64,000 bases of DNA, taken from Botryococcus braunii. Lineage: Eukaryota; Chlorophyta; Trebouxiophyceae. How positions within the stretch are numbered: the stretch's first letter is position 1; the number at the start of each line of letters is the position of its first letter. The stretch covers positions 143,740 through 207,739 of the forward strand of contig KV908509.1 of the NCBI GenBank assembly GCA_002005505.1, given 5' to 3'. The notes under the pieces were generated by a model. The model was not told where the DNA came from. It saw only the letters and a program-made list of their open reading frames with translations, and searched no databases. This document shows positions 55,777 to 64,000 of the stretch, piece by piece. A program made the translations under genes and the position numbers.

Positions 55777-56482
55777 TGTTATAATAGTGACAGAACATTT
55801 TGGTGCCTTTCCCTCAGAAGAGTAATAGTGGCCAGATCAGCTTCAATGAATAATCGGTGGCAGAACCTGGGAGTTTTGCCAGAACTCATCTAGACCAGTT
55901 ATACGTTGATTAGGAAGGATGAGGTAATCAGACACGGTTTGCTAGAAAGGATTTATGACACCGGCGTGCAAGGACGAGGCACTTGATTGGGACATTAAAG
56001 GCACTTCGGGTGCTTATCTCTTGACTGTTGCCTATCAAGTCCTCATTCACATTCGGTCACTGCTTGTTCTCCTACACACAACAAGAGTACCGACGAGCTA
56101 ATCACCCTTCGTGCCCGGGTCATACAGGTAACCTGACGTTACGAGCCTGAAGCCTCATTGACAATGGATTAGGAAAGGTCTAGGTAATATTATTAAGTTG
56201 GTGCTAATGTTTTTCTCATTGATACACTGATAATGCAGACTATCGGTAGTTACGTAGATTAAGTAGTTTGAATTACGGAGTGATGAGAGAAAGCAAGTAG
56301 CATTGTAATGACTTGATTGGGACATTAAAGGCACTTCGGGTGCTTATCTCTTGACTGTTGCCTATCAAGTCCTCATTCACATTCAGTCACTGCTTGTTCT
56401 CCTACACACAACAAGAGTACCGACGAGCTAATCACCCTTCGTGCCCGGGTCATACAGGGAACGCCGAACACAGAAGTTTACA
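55777..56482 (+). repeat. Element H 3' LTR
   Basis: 706 bp uninterrupted copy, TGTTATAATAG...AGTTTACA, with both module copies. It shows what the 5' LTR looked like before E. Followed by ACATA. Confidence 0.96.
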
Positions 56483-56487
56483 ACATA

Positions 56488-56687
56488 TATCCTCCTAGCA
56501 AAAACGTGTCAGATCACCTCATTCTCTCTAATCTAAGTGGAATCAGTCTAGATTGATCTTGGCAGAACCTCTAAGTTCTGCCACCTATTACTCATTCTAC
56601 AAATTGTTCCCGCTTGTTGTTCAGAGCTGGTCTGGCCACTATTACTCTCCTGAGGGAAAGGCAGAAGTTTCTCTTACATATATAACA
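56488..56687 (-). repeat. Element I 3' LTR, proximal part
   Basis: The reverse complement starts TGTTATATATG and matches the first 200 bp of H's LTR with divergence (shared CTTTCCCTCAG, AGAGTAATAGTGGCCAGA, GGTGGCAGAAC). It continues at 27476 and leftward. Confidence 0.9.
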
Positions 56688-56699
56688 CTTCCCCTTGCC
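56688..56699 (-). promoter_or_regulatory. Element I polypurine tract
   Basis: The minus strand reads GGCAAGGGGAAG before the LTR, as in H. Confidence 0.82.
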
Positions 56700-56706
56700 T
56701 TTTTCC

Positions 56707-57733
56707 TCACAAAAACTTGGCCAGACCTAGAGACTCACGGTGTCCTTGAAATACCTGCCTAGTCAAAGGCTTAGTAAAGATGTTCGCCACATTTCTGGCT
56801 GAAGGGACGTACCTCACATCAACTTACCCCAGTGCAATAGCTTCCCTAACAAAGTGGAAGCTGATTGCAATGTGCTTGGTATGCTTGGAAAACACTGGAT
56901 CTCTGAGATGATTAATGCACCCCTGGTTATCACAATGATTTTTAACAATCCATGGAGAAACTCCAATTTCTTCCAGGAAGCCTTTCCTGGACAATTTGCC
57001 TCCTTGACAGCTGCACATGCCGCCATGAACTCAGCTTCTACAGTGGAAGTGGCTACTGCTAACTGCTTCTTGCTTCCCCAAACTACAGCTCCGCCAAACC
57101 TCGGATGACATAACCTGTAGTGGGAAAACGATGATCATGATCTCCTCCATAATCTGCATCTATGAACCCTTCCAATTCTGTATCCTTCCCTCCTAGGACC
57201 AGGACCAGATCTCTCGTTCCCTTCAAATACTTCAGCAACCGAATGGCTTCATTCCAGTGTGCTGTAGTGGGATTTATTCTATAGCGAGAGAGTCACCCAC
57301 TGCCTGTGCTATATCAGGCCTGGTGGTATTGGCAATGTACAATAGTGACCCCACCTGCTCACAATATCGGTGGCCAGAAGGCAACAGGCTCCCAGCACCA
57401 ATACTGTCACTGTTGTCCTTACACATAGGCCTCTGAGTGGCCACAAAATCTTTGGTCATTGGGGTGTCAGGCCCCAAGGACTCCAGATCCAGCCCAAATT
57501 TCTCTACCAATGCATCAATCTTGGGGATGCAGCTCAGGGAAATAAGCCCTTTATCCCTGTCTCTCACTACTTGGCAGCCCAAGAAATCTTTCACCTCTCC
57601 CAGATCATGGATAGTGAATTCTTGCTTGAGCAGCCCCTTCACTCTCTCAATCTCTCCCATGCCCTTTGAAACAATCAGCAAATCATCCACATAAATTAAC
57701 ACAAATGACTTCCCTCCATCCACAGAGCACTTC
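56707..57733 (-). pseudogene. Element I reverse transcriptase end and RNase H (broken, partial)
   Basis: The minus strand from 57733 encodes CSVDGGKSFVLIYVDDLLIV, HDLGEVKDFLGCQV, TPMTKDFVATQRP and GHRYCEQVGSLLYIANTTRPDI, closely matching H. A deletion near 57290 shifts the frame; RNase H follows in pieces (CDNQGCINHL, KHIAISFHF) to a stop at 56707. J interrupts the upstream part just before the YVDD block. It preserves the CAG codon that is TAG in H. Confidence 0.93.
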
Positions 57734-58033
57734 TGTAACAGGAATAGTCGCGTGTTATGGGAAAATGACCGGACCACGAGGATTTGGACCTCCATTAGGG
57801 TCCCTTCGTGCGTTATGGTCCTCCACGCCAAGAAGTGGCTGCTTCACGCGCCAAGGGAGTGACCCCTTGCTTGACAAGGCGCATTGGCGATGGAGACAGG
57901 GATACACTTAGAAAAAGGATAGAACAAGGTTTTGGCAGGGGAAGGACCGGGCCGGACTGGACGGGTACTGAGGTGGAGCCCAAACAACTTGTAACCATTG
58001 TTTTCGCATCCTTTGGCCGATTCTACTGTATCA
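57734..58033 (+). repeat. Element J 5' LTR
   Basis: 300 bp, TGTAACAGG...CTGTATCA, bounded by copia coding sequence on the left and the primer site on the right. The partner LTR is not in the window. Confidence 0.85.
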
Positions 58034-58034
58034 C

Positions 58035-58046
58035 TGGTATCGGTGA
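58035..58046 (+). promoter_or_regulatory. Element J primer-binding site
   Basis: TGGTATCGGTGA, one base after the LTR, identical to B's site. Confidence 0.87.
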
Positions 58047-58261
58047 GAGGGGCCAAATTTTGAGCTCCTCTCGTTGCTCCTCTCGTTGAAAAAATTTCCC
58101 AAAGAAGTTTTTCAGAGAATCCTATAGATTCGGATTGGGTTAGTTGTGGTGTGTGTGGCGCTTTTAGGGGCCTACGACTCGGGTCACCGAGTTTAGGGCC
58201 CCCACCCGGACTTTCTCGATTTCCTGTGTCACCGAGCCTCGCCAGCACTGACAGCTCAGAT

Positions 58262-59581
58262 ATGGCTACACGACAAGTCGAAGAGCTGCAGGCTGCTTTG
58301 GCAGAGGCCGAGGGGCGTGAAGCGGCAATGGCTGCCGAACTGGCTGAGTTACGACAACAGGCAGAAAACGCTGAAGTTGCGGCTCAAAACCCCGCGAACC
58401 CACAGGCAAGAATCCCGACCGTTCGAACCCACTTACCGGAAAAATTCGAGGGACGCAGGGACGATCTCGAACAATTCCTAGACGATGTGAGGTCATATTG
58501 TGAACTCACCGGTATGCCCGCGAACCTCAGGGTTGACTACGCAGTGCGCTGCTTAGGAAAGAGCGTGAAAAAGGTGTGGTTAACCAAAAAAGCAGCTTAC
58601 GTGAGGCAAAATCCAGGTGCTGTCGTGGATTTAGCTCTCTTTGGGGATCTGTTGTCTTCTGTCTATGATAACACTGACAAGGTTGCAAAGGCAAGGGATA
58701 AACTTGATTCCGTATATCAGGGCAACGAATCAGTTGAGAAGTATGTTGAGCGCTTTACAACTTTCCTAGCAGAGGTAGAAGTCAGTGGGGACCTATCCAT
58801 GGGGGAGAAAATCCATAGGTTTCGTAAAGGCCTACGTGAGGATTTAAAGAAATATTCAGCAATTAACCCTACAACAGGCAAAGGTTTTGATGATTTGGAT
58901 GCCTTGATAAGTTTACTCACACGGTACGATGCCGCGGTGGGCGGGCCCTTACAGGCAAAGAGACTGAGAACCGGCCCCGGGGGCCCTAACTCAAGCATTG
59001 CAACCGCCACCGTTGGCCCAGCACCGCACGTTGCTGGCGTCGGACAGGACTGGACAATCCCCTACTACAGTCATGAATTTGGGATGATGGCAGCTGCACC
59101 GATGGTGGCAGCGCCAATCCAGATGGCCCATGGTTACCCTGCGCCGCTCGCCACGGTCGCCGCGATCCAAGGCGCGACTCCTTATCCCCGCAGGGATGGT
59201 TTACCTCCCGAGTATCGGAGGGACACTAGAGTTGCCTTTCCCCTCAACAGAAGCTGTTACGCGTGCAATACCCCTGGCCATGAATCTTGGTTTTGCCCAC
59301 TCAAAAAACTTAGAGAGGACCCTAACGTCTATCTTAATCAACAACAGTGGGACATCTTGCAACACATTGTGAAGGCCAGACAGGAGGTAAACCAGCCTGC
59401 TCCACCAATTCCAGGTCTGGCTGGTGATTTGCTGCGGCGAAGGGTAGGAGGGGGCCACAACAACTTTAGGTCCCTCGGTGTGGGAGCAGCCCCTATGCAA
59501 GGATGGACAGGACAGGGTGGGGCCGGACGGGGGATGAGAATCAGAGGACGGGGCCGGGCAAGGGGACGCGGTAGGCCATGA
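58262..59581 (+). CDS. Element J Gag
   Basis: 439 residues from ATG 58262. A heptad-like coiled coil opens it (VEELQAALAEAEGREA, about residues 4-40). A capsid domain (KLDSVYQGNESVEKYVERF, KIHRFRKGLRED), a CCHC knuckle (CYACNTPGHESWFC) and an Arg/Gly-rich tail follow. No lesion was seen. Its TGA stop overlaps the pol start as ATGA (59578-59581), suggesting termination-reinitiation, unlike the in-frame TGA of G. Confidence 0.93.
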   Translation: MATRQVEELQAALAEAEGREAAMAAELAELRQQAENAEVAAQNPANPQARIPTVRTHLPEKFEGRRDDLEQFLDDVRSYCELTGMPANLRVDYAVRCLGKSVKKVWLTKKAAYVRQNPGAVVDLALFGDLLSSVYDNTDKVAKARDKLDSVYQGNESVEKYVERFTTFLAEVEVSGDLSMGEKIHRFRKGLREDLKKYSAINPTTGKGFDDLDALISLLTRYDAAVGGPLQAKRLRTGPGGPNSSIATATVGPAPHVAGVGQDWTIPYYSHEFGMMAAAPMVAAPIQMAHGYPAPLATVAAIQGATPYPRRDGLPPEYRRDTRVAFPLNRSCYACNTPGHESWFCPLKKLREDPNVYLNQQQWDILQHIVKARQEVNQPAPPIPGLAGDLLRRRVGGGHNNFRSLGVGAAPMQGWTGQGGAGRGMRIRGRGRARGRGRP

Positions 59582-62500
59582 GTGGAGTTAGAGAAGGAAA
59601 CCTCCACACTTTTGTTCCTTGGGAATCTTTTCATTCTTCTATCGAGCAACGTTGTTCTGAGTTTTTGCATTGTTCTTTTTCTAGAGGCCCCTTTGACAAT
59701 ACCCTACCCGATGGAACGTCTAAACCGAAATTTGTTGCAGTACCTATAGGTAAAGCTGAGGACACCTTATCCACTTTCGCTCGTGAGCAACAAGCAAATA
59801 AACATTTAAGTGCTTGTTTTCTAATGGGTAGTAAAGTGGCGAAATCCAAGGCAGTGTACCCATGGCTAAAAGGCATGAGAGTTATCCTGCAAGGTACCAA
59901 GGGACCTGATGTCCCCTACTCCTATGTAGTTTACCATGCCGGACCCAAATTTAGCGTATCTTTTGCTCAAGCTTTTTCAAATAGGCATTTAGCAATGCTT
60001 TTTCATGTTAACTGTACTGGTGTGAAGGGCGTCGCTTTAGTCGATACCGGGGCGACGCACTCGTTCGTCAGACATGACTTCCTAGCTACTCTCGGAGTGA
60101 GGCTGTCAAAGAAGTGTGTGGATGTCCAGCTTGCAGATGGGCAGACCATGCGCTCGGCGGGGACAGCTAAACTCTGTTGGATGGGGTGGACTTAATCGTT
60201 GGTGAGGATTTTCTGAAAGAAAGAAAAGCGTTAATTGACTACAATCATGGCGCAGTTCATCTTAAACCGCCTCATTCCTCACACTACATTACACTCCTGA
60301 ACCCGCTGCCCCCTAGTGAAAGAGGTACCTTACCGGCGCAAAAAGTGAATGTTATAAGTGAGGGTCAAGCTAGGCGGGCTATGCGTAAGGGTTGTCCAGG
60401 GTTTTGGGGGGTTGTGCGAGAGGCAAGGAGTGGACAGGACTCAGTTTGTGCAACACACTATCTCCATAGGGTTGCAGTGGCAACTACAGAGGGGGATAAT
60501 CCTTGGGACGAAGGCAGCGGAGCCACCGGCCTAAATTTAAACGAAAACTCCCGGCGTGTTATTGAGGGTATGACTGACAAGCCACAAGACTTGAAGCAAT
60601 TGTTGTTAGAGTTTTTGGATGTTTTTCCAGAGAAATAGCCAGATTTACCTCCAGACAGGGGCATCTTGCACACTATACCTATGACACCCGGCCATACGCC
60701 GCCCTGTCGCCCCACTTATAGGTTGGCTGAACCAGAAGTGGCGGAGTGTCGGAGGCAGGTTGAGGAATTACTAGCACAGGGTTTCATCAGGCCGAGTGCA
60801 TCACCGTATGGTAGCCCCATATTGTTTGTGAGAAAGAAAGACGGAACATTCCGAATGGTTATAGATTACAGGGCAGTTAATAACTTAACAAGGAAGGACA
60901 AATATCCATTGCCACGGATAGACGATCTTTTGGACAAGCTGCAGGGTTCAAAGTTCTTTACCTCTTTTGATCTCTTGTCAGGTCACCATTAAGTGCGATT
61001 ACATGAATCCGATGTTCCCAAAACCGCTTTTAGAACACCCTTAGGTTCATTTGAATTTTTGGTGCTTCCTTTTGGTCTCACGAATGCTCCCTCCACGTTT
61101 CAACGGCTGATGAACAGTTTGTTTCATGATTTTATTCGAGAGGGTTTTGTTGTGGTTTACCTAGATGATTTGTTGGTATACAGCAAGTCAAGGGAACATC
61201 ACTTAGAGCACTTAACTCGCATCCTTACTCGTCTGAGAGAGGAAAAACTTTATGCCAAATTATCCAAGTGTGAGTTTTTTGCTGATGAGTTGCGGTATTT
61301 GGGACATGTCGTGGGGCGCGACGGCATCAAAGTTGACCCTGCCAAAGTTCGGACTATTGTGGACTGGCCAACACCCACGGGGAGCACGCACGTACGACAA
61401 TTCTTGGGACTAGCCAACTACTTCCGCAAGTTCGTCCCGGGCTACAGTACGCTTGCGGCCCCCTTAACCCGGCTCACTGGCAAAGTTCCTTGGATGTGGG
61501 GAGAAGCTGAAGAGCACGCGTTTCAAAGTTTAAAAGAAACTTTGTCCAATGCTCCTGTACTAGCACTCCCAGACAGTAGCAAGCCTTTCAAAGTGATCTC
61601 AGATGCCAGTGACTATGGGGTGGGTGCAGTACTATTGCAAGAAGGTAGACCTTTAGCATACTTCAGTAAAAAGCTTAGTAATGCCGAACGCAATTATTCC
61701 ACAACTGAAAAAGAGCTTGCAGGTGTGTTGTATGCCCTCAAGGAGTGGAGGTGTTACTTATTAGGGCAAACATTCATAGTTGTTACGGACCATCGCGCGA
61801 ATAGTTTTTTGCAAATCCAAACCCTACTCTCACCCAGACGGGCGCGCTGGGCGGAGTTTCTACAGTTATTCGACATCCAATGGGAATATGCACCGGGATC
61901 CACTAACCCTGCTGACCCATTGTCTAGGAGTCCTCACTTAGCCGGGGCCCACGTCCGAGCCCTAGCTCGGGCCCAGGCTGGGGTTCAGGCGTCGGTTCAG
62001 GCTAGGGCAGGGCCCCTGGGGGAGCACTCTCCCCTTGTCGGAGTAGAAGCGATGGGGGTTGGGGAGGCTGCAGACTCCACCACCCTACCCACGCCGATGG
62101 ACGGGTTGAGGGGATGGGGAAGGGTTTTAAGTGAGGCATATGAGATAGATGATTGGCTCCATCGTAAACAAAATCGCCGCAAGTTAAGCTTCCATATAGT
62201 GGCTTGTGGAAGCGCGGTGCGCGCATTTACGTTCCCTCCCACCATATGAGTTCTGACGGTGACGAACGTAACCTTCGTAGAGAAATCCTGGAAAATTTGC
62301 ATGGACCACCTATAGTTGGTCATCCAGGCAGGGACAGGACCCTCGAATTAGTGCAACGTTCCTGGTGGTGGCCAGGGATGGCCTCAGATGTGGCTGACTT
62401 TGTGGCCCAATGTGACTCGTGTCAACGTGTCAAAGCCCCAGCACACTTACCTGTAGGGTTATTACACCCTCTAGAAATACCTGACAGAAAGTGGCAATCA

Positions 62501-63212
62501 ATGTCTATGGACCTAATCACTGGACTGCCAAGAACTAAGGAGGGGTATGACGCTATCTGGGTTGCTGTTGATAGGTTGTCAAAGTATGCGCACTTTGCTC
62601 CGACGACCACTGACGCAAGTGCAGAAGTGATAGCTCAACTGTTGCGGACCCGTGTCTTCACCTTGCATGGGTTTCCCACTCACATTGTATCAGACAGAGA
62701 TCCTAGGTGGGTGGGTCGCTTCTGTCAAGAGCTCTTTCGGTTGGCCGGTTGTCGCTCTGCGCTATCTACAGCGTTTCATCCGCAGACCGACGGTCAAACG
62801 GAACGAATTAATAGGATCTTGGAGGACTACTTGCGTCATTACGTCACTGGAAGACACAACGACTGGGATAAACACATGTGTGAGGCTGAATTTTCTTACA
62901 ACAACACTTTTCAGCAATCAATCAACACTACTCCATTCAGGTTGACTTTCGGTCAGGATCCCACGATTCCCTTCCAGGAAGTCTATGAAGGTGTGACATC
63001 TTCTGTACGTGAGTATGTACCAGCAGCAGCAGAGTTTGTACGAAGGATGAGATGGGATCTAGAAAGAGCGCGGACATGTCTCAAAGCTGCGCAGGACCGC
63101 ATGAAGGCATATGCGGACGCGAGGAGAAAAGATGCTCCTATTTTGAAAATAGGCCAACCTGTCCTCCTCTCAACAAAGAATCTGAAATTCAAGCATACCC
63201 GGACAAGAAAGC
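59578..63212 (+). pseudogene. Element J Pol (two frameshifts, two nonsense codons)
   Basis: ATG 59578 opens a pre-protease segment with LSACFLMGSKVAKS, then protease VDTGATHSF. Near 60170 a deletion of part of the protease shifts the frame; it resumes at DGVDLIVGEDFL. TAG at 60636-60638 and TAA at 60990-60992 (codon for Gln in SGYHQ of relatives) interrupt the RT, which otherwise has [21 protein letters not shown] and YLDD. RNase H follows (SDASDYGVGAVL). Near 62200 the frame shifts again before the integrase (VGHPGRDRT, CDSCQRVK, VSDRDPRW, GQTERINR). The frame ends at E2; a chromodomain, if present, would be beyond it. Confidence 0.94.
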
Positions 63213-64000
63213 TGTTGAATGAATTGGTCAATACTGTACTTAGTGACATCCCCTGTCACATGCCATCAACAGCAGTGTAAACTATAGCCTTTATAGCCCT
63301 TTATGAACGGTATAGATCATACTCGTACCTCAATGACATAACACGTGACTTGTACGATATGCGTTCTCAATAGACATTACGTATGGTAGTACTTTAGGAT
63401 CCCTGCAGTCCGAGCCATCCCTGGGCAGCCCAGGAACGGCTCGGTACTTGTCCGAAGCATGTTGGTATCCTTGACCAACCTCTACTATTGGAGAGTGCTG
63501 TGTGCTGTTCCTGGAAACGTTGTAGCGTGGACGGTTTTTCCCACAGGCTACGAACTGACGCTGCCGTCGTGCCATCACTGCAGGTGTGTTTAGGATTCTC
63601 AAAGTCGTTCCAGATATGATTGTGCTCAAACATTCAGACCAGTTAGATATTACTGCTGTGTGCATTGATGAGAGTGCATGACGAGAGCGCACTGAATGTT
63701 TGACCTCATTGAGACTTATGTTGACGTCCACCGTTGTGGCGGTAAGATAGTTTCACTGTACAAACATCACAAAGAGACCTTGCTGAGTTACTGATGAACT
63801 ATTATTGTATTCTAGTGACGTAAAGTAGACATCGCAAGGCCTCTTTGGTGCTGAACTCTGCTATCAGGCAAGGCGTAGTGTTACGTGGTCTTTAGCAAGA
63901 GTGAGAGCAGTTAACATCATTTGTAAGACTTGTCCGAAGCATGTTGGTATCCTTGACCAACCTCTACTGTTGGAGAGTGCTGTGTGCTGTTCCTGGAAAC
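63213..64000 (+). repeat. E2: LTR of an E-family copia element, truncated by window edge
   Basis: 788 bp matching the first 788 of E's 879-bp LTR, with about five differences by eye (for example CCTTT/CCGTT near 63288 and CGAACTG/CGAAGTG near 63552). It is inserted in J pol after AAAGC. Whether it is a 5' LTR or a solo LTR cannot be told. Confidence 0.93.

Larger units (their letters stand above)
27477..56482 (+). mobile_element. Element H: Ty1/copia element carrying insertions E and G
   Basis: 706-bp LTRs (27477-27958 plus 35200-35423, and 55777-56482) differ at three positions. The target duplication ACATA is at 27472-27476 and 56483-56487. E sits in the 5' LTR and G in the integrase; in both cases removal with one 5-bp duplication restores H precisely. 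Genes in order: a leader ORF, gag, protease, integrase, reverse transcriptase, RNase H. Nonsense codons in each of leader, gag and pol show it is inactive. Confidence 0.96.
57734..63212 (+). mobile_element. Element J: degenerate Ty3/gypsy element, interrupted by E2
   Basis: 5' LTR, primer site, gag and pol are in order. The five bases before the LTR are ACTTC. The pol frame is cut at 63212 by an E-family LTR, and the rest lies outside the window. Gag and Pol resemble G. Two frameshifts and two stops show it is dead. Confidence 0.94.

Overview
This is a block of eukaryotic transposable-element DNA. I recognise no host gene, and almost every base from about 6.1 kb to the end belongs to an LTR retrotransposon. 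Nine elements can be separated, plus one end of a tenth: Ty3/gypsy elements A, B, C, D, G and J (B, C/D and G carry a chromodomain), and Ty1/copia elements E, F, H and I, plus an E-family LTR (E2) at the right edge. The copia primer-binding sites read GGTTATGGGCCCAC, the complement of the anticodon stem-loop of a eukaryotic initiator tRNA-Met (the last bases fit the plant-type stem as I recall it). With chromodomain gypsy elements, this suggests a large-genome member of the green lineage (streptophyte alga or early land plant), but I cannot name the organism.

Layout. 1-4087: element A, minus strand, decayed, running off the left edge. 4088-6109: unrecognised DNA. 6110-25213: element B, a decayed minus-strand chromovirus, split by two young sister insertions, C (plus, 8738-15148, in B's RNase H) and D (minus, 17800-24187, in B's gag). 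25214-26947: unrecognised DNA and a CT microsatellite. 26948 to the right edge: a nest in which relic copia element I (minus) is opened in its LTR by copia H (27477-56482). H is opened in its 5' LTR by copia E (27959-35194) and in its integrase by gypsy G (37975-52454). G is opened in its chromodomain by copia F (43710-50721). Further right, I's reverse transcriptase is opened by gypsy J (57734-63212), which is opened by E2 (63213 onward).

The nesting is supported by exact 5-bp target-site duplications (C CATGA, D GTTGC, E GTAGA, F AGAAT, G TCCGC, H ACATA), by LTR pairs of equal length, and by reading frames that continue when the inserts are removed. LTR divergence counted by eye agrees with the nesting order: E and F no differences seen, G 1/478, D 1/198, C one substitution plus one indel in about 201, H 3/706, B 9/260. 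E and F have uninterrupted gag-pol frames of 1,714 and 1,737 residues and look recently active. C and D are sister copies killed by different small lesions. A, B, H, I and J are dead.

Points most worth a second look: a two-copy structured module in the LTRs of all three copia families, with splice-site-like edges; a leader ORF upstream of gag in H whose start resembles the histone H3 tail; C and D forming a 6.4-kb-arm inverted repeat; two different Gag/Pol junction arrangements in related gypsy elements (in-frame UGA versus AUGA overlap); and a shared segment upstream of the gypsy protease.
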